From contig NC_052506.1 in the NCBI RefSeq assembly GCF_014356525.2, positions 20,735,916 to 20,799,915 on the forward strand: 64,000 nucleotides of DNA. The letters are read 5' to 3'. Shown one piece after another: positions 47,280-58,839 of the stretch (its first letter is position 1; every line of letters begins with the position of its first letter). The stretch comes from Nilaparvata lugens (taxonomy: Eukaryota > Arthropoda > Insecta > Hemiptera > Delphacidae). The notes under the pieces were generated by a model, which was not told where the DNA came from, searched no databases, and saw only the letters and a program-made list of their open reading frames with translations. A program made the translations under genes and the position numbers.

Positions 47280-48496
47280 CTTATAAGCCTTAAGATGGAC
47301 AGCTTTTTCAGAACCTAGACAGTAACGAAAATGAAAGAATTGTAAGATTACTATGCTCTATGCTGTATTAATCAAAATGTTTTCTGCCAAATATATCTAT
47401 TTTTAGGATCTGGGATCTAGAGCACAGAACGAATGTATTCTCTGGTTTTGATGTTCAAACGAGGATTTTAGCATTAACTTCTGACTACTAATTTTCCAGA
47501 TATGATGCATTATTTTCATCTTTGAGGGGACAAGAGTTTCCCCTTGCGGAGGATGAGTATCAAATTTCACCTGCCCATTGTTTTTAAAGTGAATAACCTC
47601 ACTTTTCACTGATCTCACTTTCGATGAGGTAGAGAGAATTGCATTCAATAACGACAAACGACACCGCCAAGGTCACCACATTGTGACTGACCACCAGAGA
47701 CAAGTGACATACATTCAATTCAGGCGTGAAATCCAGTGTAACGAACGTAGAGTCTAAAATCATAGAATAATGTATGGCCGTATTTATTAACGATTCATAA
47801 ATCGTTCAGGAAAGAAATTTACCTGAGAACGATTTTGGTGGTGCTACAATCGTACTGATTGATAGCATAGAGAAAGGATAAGCGTATTTTGTTTCTATTT
47901 GTTTGTCTCTGTTGATAGTGTAACAGCGAATTCCATAAGCGTCATGAGAGGAAAAATTTCCCCAAATAATGGAAAATTTCCCTTGATTAAATTTTGTTGT
48001 TTTGCTCTACTACAAGAATTTGTCTTTCCCGAACAGGGAACAGAAACATGTTCAGGGCCGCGACATGAAATTGGCACCAGCAAACAGGGACAAAATAATC
48101 AGAAGTGTTGAAAATAGACTAAAGTATTCATTAGCCATTGTGTGAAATTATTTTACAATAATTCAAGTCATTTTCACAATATATTTGATTTTCTATCAGT
48201 TAACTCATCAATGCTTCAAAATCTATACATGAATGAAGTATTTTACGATATTATGAGACAATTGATATGATAATATGATTAGCGAAAAATTTAATACCGT
48301 ATTGTTTGTTACTACGAGCTGTATCTGAGTAAATAGTTTCAAAAAGAGAGAGTGAGCGATTCGAGACATTGAGATTAGAGTTTTCGTTAGTTGTCTTTAG
48401 TGATGGTTGTCTTTAGTTGTAGCTGTATCTGAGTCGATCAATATTTCATAAGTTCATTTTTTTATGAGTCGATCAATATTTCATAAGTTCATTTTT
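47280..48496. other. Duplicated unique-looking segment, copy 1
   Basis: It is almost identical to about 50783-51968. The minus-strand frames at 47657-47403 (84 aa) and 48083-47895 (62 aa) are kept in both copies with only one to three residue changes. That follows from the recent duplication and does not show they are genes. I recognise no domain. A block catagagaaaggataagcgt is also present in bestrophin intron 1 at about 35660. Confidence 0.6.
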
Positions 48497-49648
48497 ACTT
48501 TCCTTGCCCTACTACCATAGGTAAGGAAAGTATTGCTTTCCAAAAAAAATTAAGGTACCCCAATTTCAAGTTTTCTATACGTTTCAAGGTCCCCTGAGTC
48601 CAAAAACATGATTTTTGGGTATTGGTCTGTGTGTGTGTATGTGTGTATGTGTGTGTGTGTGTATGTCTGTGAACACGATAACTCCATTCCTAATTAACCG
48701 ATCGACTTGAAATTTTAAACTTAAGGTCCCTATACCATGAGGACCCGACAATAAGAAATTCAATAAAATTCAATTCAAGATGGCGGAAAAAATGGCGGAT
48801 AATTACTAAAAAACCATGTTTTTCACGTTTTTCTCGAAAATGGCTCTAACGATTTTCTTCAAATTTATATCATGGATAGCTATTTATAAGCCCTATCAAC
48901 TAGCATAAGTCTCATTTCTGGGAAAATTTCAGGAGCTCCGTAATATTCTTGAGAAAAATGGCGGAAAATGACTAAAAAACCATGTTTTTCACGGTTTTCT
49001 CGAAAACGGCTCCAACGATTTTCTTCAAATTTATACCATGGATAGCTATTTTTAAGCCCTATCAACTGGCATAAGTTTCATTTCTGGGAAAATTTCATGA
49101 GCTCCGTAATATTCTTGAGAAAAATGGCGGATAATGACTAAAAATCCATGTTTTTCACCGTTTTCTCGAAAACTGCTCTAACGATTTACTTCAAATTCAT
49201 ACCATGGATAGATATTCATAAGCACTATCAACTGGCATGAGTATCATTTCTGGGAAAATTCCATGAGCTCCGTAATATCTTGAGAAAAATGGCGGATAAT
49301 GACCAAAAACCAGGTTTTTCACGGTTTTCTCGAAAACGGCTCTAACGATTTTCTTCAAATTCAAGCCATTCTTCAAATTCATAAGTCCTATCAAATGACA
49401 TGAGTTTTTTCCTTGGAAAATTGCAGGAGCTCCGTAATATTCTTGAGAAAAATGGCGGATAATTACTAAAAAAACATGTTTTTCACGATTTTTTCAAAAT
49501 AACTTGACCGATTTTTTTCAAATTCATACTCTGTATAGTTATTTATCAGCTCTATTAACTGGCATGAGTCTCCTTTCTGGGAAACTAATGGGGGGTCCAC
49601 CCCATCCTTGAGAAATGGACTTTGTAACCTCCTTCTCGTGCATGAGGT
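48497..49648. mobile_element. Dispersed element with TTTCCTTGCC end, copy 1 (3'-truncated)
   Basis: It begins actttccttgccctactacc, contains a short (GT)n at about 48629-48665, then about five units of roughly 160 bp (48780-49480), each with aaaatggcggataa and cttcaaattcat blocks. Compared with the copy at 51969-53224 it lacks the right end and runs directly into the duplicated bestrophin exon 1. Confidence 0.7.
48780..49500. repeat. Tandem array, about 160-bp units, five copies
   Basis: Each unit contains cgtaatattcttgagaaaaa, tggcgg, catgtttttcac and ctctaacgattttcttcaaa. Unit starts, judged by the cttgagaaaaatggcgg block, are near 48949, 49111, 49280 and 49441, with a diverged first unit before them. 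Confidence 0.8.
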
Positions 49649-49704
49649 AGGAAGCAGCCAAAGCCACGGCAAGTGGCCACCTCAGCGGTGTAGGTGACCG
49701 TCAT
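49649..49704 (-). pseudogene. Truncated duplicate of bestrophin exon 1
   Basis: The ATG at 49704-49702 and the next 53 bp repeat bestrophin exon 1, coding MTVTYTAEVATCRGFGCF with only a silent change seen. Homology stops at 49649; the last 15 coding bases and the splice donor are missing and replaced by transposable-element sequence that continues a different reading frame. It cannot splice to exon 2 by the original donor. The 5' flank (49705-50216) is also duplicated, so promoter elements, if present there, may be doubled. Confidence 0.88.
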
Positions 49705-50221
49705 GGTTGCTGGGGGCGGGAGAGAGCGGAGGCGGCAATAGTCGGGGGTAGGAGAGGCGGCTCACTTCGCTAGTCCTCTAGTCGCCACCCCTCATCCAGC
49801 GAAGGCGGCACTGCCCCCCTCCCGCACATTGCACCACTAGCGTCAACTAACGATTCCTGTCCCAACACAAAAATAAAAACTATCATCCAACGGGTCTAAT
49901 TTGTACCAAGGATAAACTAACAAGTAGTTGTTAGTTGTTAATAAGGTCAAATATCATACATAATGGTATAGTTATCATTGTAAAGATATATCTTGATTAT
50001 ATCTTGTAAAGATATAATCATGTACAGTATGAAAATGTCATACTACAGAGTAGTTATAATAATTCGGAAATGCTGGTGTTGTGAGATTGAAAAAGATCGT
50101 AGAAGCTTCAAGGAGTTTTAACCTCGATTGAACTAACCATAATTTGATATATTACGATATTTGGACCTAATTTTAGTAAATTCGAGTTGGTTTGTTGTAA
50201 GAAAAATAAAAAAATTTAATA

Positions 50222-50460
50222 TTATTAAACGAAAATCCCAATTAAATGCTGCAAATCACCCCGAAGACTTCTGCTACTGCAAATATTGACAACAGGGTAA
50301 ACAGCTTGATGGAAATTCGATGAGCGCTACTATTCAAAATTATTTGTCTGTCCGGGAACGATCTCGGTACTTCCTAATTGCCAGTCAGGAATGCTTTACC
50401 CTTACACCAAACCTACAATTTCCGGATGGATAGCAGCGCTCATTTTATACGAAGCCATAG
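50222..50460 (-). mobile_element. SINE family A, copy 5
   Basis: This is the counterpart in the duplicate of the SINE at 43314-43560, with the same flanks. Its B-box region (gtccgggaacgatctcggta on the plus strand) has decayed relative to the other copies. Confidence 0.75.
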
Positions 50461-50782
50461 CGGCCAGCCAGTCTACAAATGGACAGATTATAAATTGCAT
50501 TTATTCAAAAGCTGATTAATAAATATTATTATTTATAGCATTTGATTGGGATTTTCGTTTAATGATATTTATTTATTAATTGGCATTTGAACAAATGCAA
50601 TTTCTAATTTATTTCAATATGTATAAAAATATTTGAATTTTAATCGTCAAATCATTCAATTTCCATCATTCAAAAACTTTTGGCTTTCACTAGGATTTGG
50701 AGTAATAAGCTTTTGAGAGTTCAAATAAGTGAAGCAATAGCTTTGAAGCTTGTTGTAACAGTTTTTGAATAACATAACTTAT

Positions 50783-51968
50783 AAGCCTTAAAATGGACAG
50801 CTTTTTCAGAACCTAGACAGTAACGAAAATGAAAGAATTGTAAGATTACTATGCTCTATGCTGTATTAATCAATATGTTTTCTGCCAAATATATTTATTT
50901 TTAGGATCTGGGATCTAGAGCACAGAACGAATGTATTCTCTGGTTTTGATGTTCAAACGAGGATTTTAGCATTAACTTCTGACTACTAATTTTCCAGATA
51001 TGATGCATTATTCTCATCTTTGAGGGGACAAGAGTTTCCCCTTGCGGAGGATGAGTATCAAATTTCACCTGCCCATTGTTTTTAAAGTGAACAAACTCAC
51101 TTTTCACTGATCTCACTTTCGATGAGGTAGAGAGAATTGCATTCAATAACGACAAACGACACCGCCAAGGTCACCACATTGTGACTGACCACCAGAGACA
51201 AGTGACATACATTCAATTCAGGCGTGAAATCCAGTGTAACGAACGTAGAGTCTAAAATCATAGAATAATGTATGGCCGTATTTATTAACGATTCATAAAT
51301 CGTTCAGGAAAGAAATTTACCTGAGAACGATTTTGGTGGTGCTACAATCGTACTGATTGATAGCATAGAGAAAGGATAAGCGTATTTTGTTTCTATTTGT
51401 TTGTCTCTGTTGATAGTGTAACAGCGAATTCCATAAGCGTCATGAGAGGAAAAATTTCCCCAAATAATGGAAAATTTCCCTTGATTAAATCTTGTTGTTT
51501 TGCTCTACTACAAGAATTTGTCTTTCCCGAACAGGGAACAGAAACATGTTCAGGGCCGCGACATGAAATTGGCACCAGCAAACAGGGACAAAATAATGGC
51601 TAAATAATCAGAAGTGTTGAAAATAGACTAAAGTATTCATTAGCCATTGTGTGAAATTACTTTACAATAATTCAAGTCATTTTCACAATATATTTGATTT
51701 TCTATCAGTTAACTCATCAATGCTTCAAATACATGAATGAAGTATTTTACGATATTATGAGACAATTGATATGATAATATGATTAGCGAAAAATTTAATA
51801 CCGTATTGTTTATTACTACGAGCTGTATCTGAGTAAATAGTTTCAAAAAGAGAGAGTGAGCGGAATCGAGACATTGAGATTAGAGTTTTAGTTAGTTGTC
51901 TTTAGTGATGGTTGTCTTTAGTTGTAGCTGTATCTGAGTCGATCAATATTTCATAAGTTCATTTTTTT
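50783..51968. other. Duplicated unique-looking segment, copy 2
   Basis: Near-identical to 47280-48496, with small indels (for example an 8-bp difference, aatggcta, near 51594). The minus-strand frames 51155-50901 and 51581-51393 mirror those in copy 1. No recognisable gene. Confidence 0.6.
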
Positions 51969-52102
51969 ACTTTCCTTGCCCTATTACCATAGGTAAGGAA
52001 AGTATTGCTTTCCGAAAAAAATTAAGGTACCACAATTTCTAAATTTCTATACGTTTTAAGGTCCCCTGAGTCCAAAGAAGTGGTTTTTGGATATTGGTCT
52101 GT

Positions 52103-52145
52103 ATGTGTGTGTGTGTGGTGTGTGTGTGTGGTGTGTGTGTGGTGT

Positions 52146-52242
<97 letters not shown>

Positions 52243-52277
52243 TGTGGTGTGTGTGTGTGGTGTGTGTGTGTGTGTGT

Positions 52278-52344
<67 letters not shown>

Positions 52345-52351
52345 TGTGTGT
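52103..52351. repeat. (GT)n microsatellite, expanded
   Basis: About 250 bases of GT repeats broken by GGTGTG blocks. It occupies the same place in its element as the short repeat at 48629-48665. The long His-Thr and Cys-Val open frames on both strands are artefacts. Confidence 0.97.
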
Positions 52352-52849
52352 TTATGAGTGTATGTGTACACGATATCTCATCTCCCAATCAACGGAATGA
52401 CTTGAAATTTGGAACTGAAGGTCCTTACACTATAAGGATCCGACACGAACAATTTCGATCAAATTCAATTCAAGATGGCGGCTAAAATGACGAAAATGTT
52501 GTCAAAAACAGGGTTTTTCGCGATTTTCTCGAAAACGCCTCCAACGATTTTGATCAAATTTCTACCTAAAAGTCATTAAAAAGCTCTATCGACTGCCACA
52601 AGTCACATATCTGTAAAAATTCCAAGAGCACCACCCCATCAATGCAAAGTTTGATTTTAGATTCCCAATTATCAGGCTTCAGATACAATTTAAACAAAAA
52701 AAAATTAAGTGAAAAGGTTCAGCATGAAAATCTCTACGATTTATGTTGAGTAACATTTTCACCTAAAATTGAAAATAAGCTCGAAATGGGAGAAAATAAG
52801 ATTATTCAATTGCAAACTGTTGACAACTGTTGATTCTATGAAATCATTG

Positions 52850-53003
52850 AATAGACTTAGAACGTTGTCAAAAATCCACTTTAATTAAATAAAAATTAAA
52901 ATTTTTTACAGGAGCATGCTTTCGTGTGTGCTCCTGTAAAAAATATTAATATTTAATTAAAGTGGATTTTTTGACAACGTTCTAAGTCTATTCAATTATG
53001 GAA
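52850..53003. mobile_element. Palindromic MITE
   Basis: The left arm (tgaatagacttagaacgttg, then tcaaaaatccactttaatta) and right arm (taattaaagtggattttttg, acaacgttctaagtctattc) are inverted; the central dyad is caggagcatgc / gtgtgctcctg. About 150 bp. Confidence 0.85.
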
Positions 53004-53484
53004 AAGTTCCACAACATCAACATTAACACTACAAACTTAATTATCTATGAAATCATTCACTATGAAGAGATAGCAGACTTCGTGTGTCTTCAGCGCTATT
53101 GTACTGTCACAAGCTGTCCAGATCTTAGAATAGTAGATTTGATATGCGCGGGAACACTAGCGTCAGTTGATCAATTTTCATAACGGCAAGGAAAGTTGTG
53201 TGAGTGCGCCACACCAGATTTTTTGAAATGCAACACAAACAGCATCTCTGAATTATAAATTTGCTCCTGGTTCATACAAATGATCAAAATGCTTCCTTCA
53301 GTTGGTTGAAGAATGTGTTTCAAGTGACAGATTTAAAAGATACTTAGGTACTGATTAACTGAAATCACTCTGAATGATTAAAACCCAGTAAAAAGACTAG
53401 TAGGACAATCAACATCAACATAAAAATGAAGTAAAGCGACAGTAACGAGAGTAATAAGTAGGGAATGCAGTTACAATAATAAAC

Positions 53485-53830
53485 GTCATACTGTCAGCAT
53501 TCCTCATAAATAACATCAATATTGTTCCATCCAACTAATGTTGTCAGTTTAAAATGAATCTCACTACAGCACAAGAAATCTGAGAGTTAGCTAGGCCTAG
53601 CGTTAGAAGTTGCTAACGAGCAGACAGCTAGATTGAGATTCACGTCATTCTGTCAGCATTCCCTATATGTAAAATCAATGCTTACTATTCAATCAATGCT
53701 GACAGTTTAAAGTAAATCTTAGAACAGGAGGCAAGTTGAGGCGTCGCTTTAAACAGTCAGAATTCCTTACTTATAACATAAATGCTTCCCATTCGACCAA
53801 TTCTGTCAGTTGAAAGTGAATCTAGCTAAA
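53485..53830. repeat. Three degenerate units, each with an internal dyad
   Basis: Units at about 53488-53572, 53648-53729 and 53755-53826 have the form ctgtcagcattcc, then catcaat, then aatgctgacagtttaaag and tgaatct. Within each, GTCAGCATT and AATGYTGTCAG face each other. A related half unit is at about 35349-35380. Function unknown. Confidence 0.6.
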
Positions 53831-53899
53831 GGAGGCGTCGCGACGCCGACTCACAATCGATGCCAGACGCCCGTCAGCGACCAACTGACTCCAGCATAC

Positions 53900-56240
53900 T
53901 CAGCTGGTGCTGGCTCCAATCTGCTGACAGCCCACAAACCTACTACGCCAGTGATCCAGGAGATCACTGGATAATCGAGGAACACGATAGGACAGTAAGT
54001 TGAGAAACTGAATCAAACCGAAACGAATTTTAAAGTGATCAAACTGAATTGAATTGAAATTGAATTTGATTGGGACTACGTGTGAAATGCACAGCACCAT
54101 ATAATCCCATTAATATGTTGAAATTCATCAAACATTTATTGAGAGCTCCTTTATAATTCGCTACAACAAAAACAGAAAATCATAGTTCATAAAGTCATTA
54201 CTCATTCCATTAGGGTTTGGAACTTTAGTTTGAGCATTTTATCCAACACTGATAAAATACAACATGTTTTAAAAATAATTGTATAAAGGTGATAATAATT
54301 GGCTTCTCGAATGTGGTCAATTAAAAAACCACAACTTCCAATGACACAACATAATTGCCAAAATTATAATTACTCTTTCAAAACATTATTGAATCGACTG
54401 ATAACTGTTTATCGTCAACCCTACATAATATAAAACCATCAACTTTTCATAAATGCTTTTGTATGTAGATAAATAAATAAATATAATTTTATGGTTATTA
54501 CGACAGTAATATATATTTAGAAACACACTCAATTTAAACTAGTTTTCAAATTAAATAAATTGCTCAAACTACTTTTTAAAAGACAGCATTGCCTTTTTTA
54601 GTGAGGAAAATGCATAAAAAAATCCTGGGCTTTTCCTTGGGCTGTGGGAGGAATGATTGGAGTAGATGCACCATCTCGGTTTGAACAAAGATATATCAGC
54701 TGTTGGTTTAAACCCCCGGAATGAAACACTTATTAAATGCGACCATGCTTACATAATGTAATAGTACATTAGCGTTCAACATAGATGGTGCACATGAACA
54801 AATAAAAAAATATTTTTAAAAAATATTTTTATTATCATGAAAAAATATTTTTAAATGACTGCGATTCTAACCAAGATTTTATGAAAATGCAATACAAATA
54901 CATTCTAATGTGAATTGAAGGGTTGCAATATGATTTATATATTCAAATTTTCAATTAAAAGGGTTCAAATTTGGAATTTTATGAAGCAAAACTTTGTTTT
55001 TAGAGCAGGAGGTGGAACGGCAAATGATCGTCGACGATGACGAATAAATTGCTGTGACCTTCTGTGGCTGAGGGCTTCACTCGCAATCCTATTGTGGTCC
55101 AATGATCCTAGTGTTCAGCGTTTGCTCATTTGGAAGCCGCCGACCTATTCCAAAAGTTGCTAGTTTGTCTGAGTAGTCGATTACTCAGCTTATACAGTAT
55201 ATTGATACAGTGAGAAAACCCTGTCTTGTCAGAAAAAATCAATCCAATTCTGAACACATTTTATTGTGTTTTATTTGTTTCGTAATTCTTTGTAATTTTG
55301 TTTTGTCTTGTTTTGTGTGTTTTTAATAAATTGAAATTGAAAATTGAAAATTGAATATTGAAAGCGTGAGTGTCTATGTCCTGAGAACAAAACTAGCACT
55401 CATCGCTTCGGTAATTTTATAAATCATCAGCTTTAAGGTCAAATAGATATAGATGATGTTGGGTACTGGTTATTTACTGTCTAATACCCTAAATTTCTAA
55501 AAGATTAGGCCCGTGATTGAATGAAATTCGGGCAGTTTGCAAAATTCAATCTTCACCAGGTCAATCTTCATAGAATTACTACTAATATGACCTGAATAAT
55601 GGGTAAAATATACCCACTTCATGTGTGTACACCATATTATGTTGTATAACTTACACAGTAACTGAGTTTCTCAAAGAATAAGGTCATAATAGAGTTCGAA
55701 CTATTCACTATTTACCAGATCAATTCTCATAAGATTGAGGAAAAGACTCAATAAATGAAACGAATTACTACGTGAAAATATACTATCTATTTACAGTGAT
55801 TTGAATGGATAAAAAACCGTAATTTTGTTGTAAGCAGATGTGAGATTTTATTGTCAAATTAAACCTGAAATAGAAAAATTTGGGTGGATATCCTTGACAA
55901 AGCTATTACTGTACTCCTATAAAGTTATTTCATGAGGTTAAATTTGTATAACAAGCTCACAATCTGGATTATTTGTGATAATTAGGGCCATAATAATTTT
56001 GGAATAATGCTGAATTAGGTATTATCAAATGATAGGAATGTGGGAAACATAAAAATTACTTATAGCTAGTGAGATACAACAAGAGAATCATGTAGGTATT
56101 TGAAGAAGCAATAAGGAGAAATATATATTGGAAAAGCAATTGATTTCAATTCAAGACTTTTTTGTTTTCCAATGACTAACGATTCTGGGCCAAACTATGA
56201 TTCTCCTCCACTAAAGTAACTAAGGTTTTTAAATTTTGAA
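53900..56240. other. AT-rich upstream DNA, no gene seen
   Basis: No supported exon, RNA gene or clear transposon ends. A small GC-rich patch precedes it at about 53826-53925 (gaggcgtcgcgacgccgact). The block at about 55080-55160 shows no recognisable feature. The frame at 54100-53900 is unsupported. Confidence 0.4.
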
Positions 56241-56248
56241 TTTCTAAT

Positions 56249-56414
56249 GGTGCGTACAGATATACGCGCCGCGAACATGAGCAATTCACTTTTAATCAGC
56301 TGACTATATCTGTATTTTTACAGAAACGGTAAGATATACAGATATAAAAAGCTTGGCATCAGCTGATTAAAAGTGAATTGCTCATGTTCGCGGCGCGTAA
56401 ATCTGTACGCACAT
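56249..56414. mobile_element. Palindromic MITE
   Basis: The left arm (atggtgcgtacagatatacg, cgccgcgaacatgagcaatt, cacttttaatcagctga) and right arm (tcagctgattaaaagtgaat, tgctcatgttcgcggcgcgt, ctgtacgcacat) are near-exact inverted repeats. About 165 bp. Confidence 0.9.
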
Positions 56415-56419
56415 TTAGA

Positions 56420-57290
56420 AAAGTTACTTCTTCCATGATGCCCCGCTCTCTAGAATAAGGTCTCTATTCTAAAGATATCTGTGTTCATGACCTGGACATC
56501 CTGAAAGAAGACCTTCAAGGTCATTCTAAACAAAACTTCAGTGAAAACAGGACGCTGTAGTGACAAGACGCCGAACAATGCAGGTCGTGAAAGAAACGCA
56601 TGAAAATCAATACGAAACTTCGCCTAAAATAGAATGTGAATCAGTACAAAGCAGGAAATTCCATGGTGCCAGGATGACAATGACTAGAATATTATTACGA
56701 TTCAAAAGGCTGCAGTGTTTTTGGCCAATTCCGATAATACATCACTCAACGATTTCTATAGGTGGGTACAAACACAATTTCTATAGGTTGTACACACATG
56801 TAAACAAAAGTACGAGGTTTCTGGACTCAAAAATATGTTTAGGCCTGAATGGTCAAAATTCGTTGTGAGCCACCTTTTGTGAAAGGAACGGGTATTTCAC
56901 TATTCATGAGAAAGAAAGGTTTGAAAGTTTGTCAATCACTTCAATGATGCCGACTAACTTCTTGGAAAAGGAACTTATTGAGTCCAAGTATGGAACAGGT
57001 TCAGGATGGCAACGAACTAACAATCTGGAGCGGTCAAAACACAATGAAGCAGTCGAGCGTCAAGATTGTTCAAAACTAAACATTTTCAAAGTAATATACA
57101 AATGTCCACCATATTTTACACCAAATTTATCATAATATCGGGGACCGAGCTTCGCTCTGGATTACAAAAGCATAAATAATTTATTACGAAAGAAGAAATT
57201 ATAATAACATTCATAGTTCATACAGAAATATTCTATCTAATCACAGTAAATTGATATTAATTTCCAGAGGAATGCAAAAATGTCCCTCAC
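56420..57290. other. Two unassigned open frames, probably not genes
   Basis: Plus-strand frames at 56560-56868 (102 aa) and 56929-57135 (68 aa) were examined. Neither shows a domain, signal peptide or splice-supported extension that I recognise. They may be decayed transposon sequence. Confidence 0.3.
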
Positions 57291-57294
57291 AAAG

Positions 57295-57437
57295 GCCCGG
57301 TTGCACAAAAGCCGGTTATATTTTAATCCTGATTAATTTCACGTTAACCAAATCAGAGAATACCATTTCAAAAAGATCGATCTACTGTAATTAATCAGGA
57401 TTGAAAATATCCCGGCTTTTTTGCAACCGGCACTAAG
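57295..57437. mobile_element. MITE, GGTTGCAC-type ends, copy 2
   Basis: The left end (ggcccggttgcacaaaagcc, then ttttaatcctgattaatt) and right end (aattaatcaggattgaaaat, cccggcttttttgcaaccgg) are inverted repeats. About 140 bp, related by its ends to 15922-16080. Confidence 0.85.
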
Positions 57438-57439
57438 TA

Positions 57440-58670
57440 CCTGATTGAATGATTACAAAAGTTCAACAGCTGAGTCACAATTTTGACACAGTACCACACA
57501 CATGAACTTGCTCACTCACTTTCATCATCAACAGATGACGAAATAATTATCATCAGCTGTTTCTCCAAGGATGAATAATAATTATCCTTTCAATGTCCTT
57601 CAGCGAGTTTTCCCAGGGATGAGACCTTGTGAAATCGAATTTTTATATTATAAACCTACTATATTCTGAATTTCGTGAGAATCGTTAGAGCCATTTTCGA
57701 GATCCGGTGAAATACAAACATATAAACATCTAAACAAATATTAAGCGTATAAACAGAAATTGCTCGTTTAATAGTATAGGATATTGGTTAATTGATCAAG
57801 TTAATTAATTTTGAATAAGTTAGCATAATGTAAATTTTAACTATGTTTGAATGAATTCATAGCGTTTTCCAGTAACTTGTTTCTGTCAAATGGATATTCG
57901 AGGACCTTTGAATCACAATGAACATACTGATACAGAAACTATAATGCTAAAAGGTTTTGCATCTGAGAATTTCTGAAGATTTTACCTTCTCTATTATAAG
58001 CAACAGTCAATTCATTTATTGAAACTTGAATGAATAGTTCTAAGTAAACTTGGTACTAAAAGAAAGTAGAACTATTACATCATTAAAATATTTTAGTTGC
58101 AGTACCTTATGTTAAGTCGTAGAGTGAAAACATTGAAAGACGATATTCTTATAATACCACTAATCCACTTTTGGAGAATTTGATTTGAAAGCTAATTCCC
58201 TTCCATCTATAATCGTAGCCTATCAATGAGACTAAAATACTAACTTACTAGTCACATTAGTCAGTGAGTCAATAAGCAGGAAGAATCTTTCATTCAGTTA
58301 ATTTCTCATTCGCTCTTTCCAAACAGTTCAAAGTTCTCTGACAGATCAAAGATTTCCTAGTAACAGTAATAGTGATAGATCAGAATATAGTAATCTATTG
58401 ATAGATCTAGATCATTCGTTTGCAGTCTATTTTCCAAAACTATTTTGTAGAACTTCAAGATACTGTAATCATTACACTTCACGAAGAGGAAGAAAAGAAA
58501 GATGAAGATGACGAAAAGAAGGACACAGATGTGTGAAATACGAATTAAGGAGAAATAACCTACGTACAAGTACCAGTAATTCACATATCATAAACAGCGT
58601 TCCACAAGAAAAAAGATTCAGGATTGCTATGTATTCATTAAAGTACGCGTTTTTAACACTATGAAATCTT
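57440..58670. other. AT-rich upstream DNA, no gene seen
   Basis: Only short unsupported frames (for example 58584-58357 on the minus strand, a hydrophobic low-complexity translation). No repeat ends were recognised. Confidence 0.4.
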
Positions 58671-58684
58671 TATTGAACGAGTTT

Positions 58685-58835
58685 CCAAATTGAATGCTGT
58701 CAACCACTCTGGAGTGATCGGCTACAGCAAATATTATTGACGGCAAAAATTATTTCCCAGACGGGAATCGAACCCCGTTCCTTCTATTTTACAGTGCATC
58801 ACAATACTCCACTGTTCACTGATGGAACCATATCA
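58685..58835 (-). mobile_element. Diverged tRNA-derived SINE
   Basis: On the minus strand it reads a B-box-like acggggttcgattcccgtct, with the body containing actccagagtggttgacagc. The layout matches family A SINEs, but the sequence is much diverged, so it may be a separate subfamily. Confidence 0.55.
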
Positions 58836-58839
58836 GAAT

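Larger units (their letters stand above)
42179..49648. repeat. Tandem duplication, gene-proximal copy
   Basis: The blocks 42179-42738, 43310-43875 and 47276-48500, plus the following repeat element, recur in the same order and orientation at 49649-50216, 50217-50782, 50783-51967 and beyond, with very few differences. The spacing between the two start codons is 7470 bp. This copy also contains a family G element, a SINE cluster and an hAT-like element that the other copy lacks. Confidence 0.9.
49705..53224. repeat. Tandem duplication, distal copy
   Basis: It repeats the bestrophin 5' flank and upstream blocks of 42.2-48.5 kb without the family G element, the extra SINE copies or the hAT-like element. 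It ends with a full TTTCCTTGCC element. Confidence 0.85.
51969..53224. mobile_element. Dispersed element with TTTCCTTGCC end, copy 2
   Basis: It begins actttccttgccctattacc and carries near its right end the inverted motif ggcaaggaaagt (53186-53197), followed by gtgagtgcgccacaccagat. Blocks around the (GT)n and the cctgagtccaaa motif match copy 1 at 48497. A palindromic MITE is inserted at 52850-53003. No transposase frame is visible. Confidence 0.7.

Noticed and set aside
47403..48083. Minus-strand frames kept in both duplicate copies (84 and 62 aa)
   Set aside because: Their conservation follows from recent duplication; no domain, splice sites or codon pattern support a gene.
52039..52485. 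Long His-Thr and Cys-Val open frames on both strands
   Set aside because: Microsatellite translation; all frames stay open because the repeat has no stop codons.
53485..53830. CRISPR array
   Set aside because: Units are degenerate, irregularly spaced and in an insect-like genome; no cas genes.
56560..57135. Two short plus-strand genes
   Set aside because: No recognisable domain, start context or splice-supported extension.
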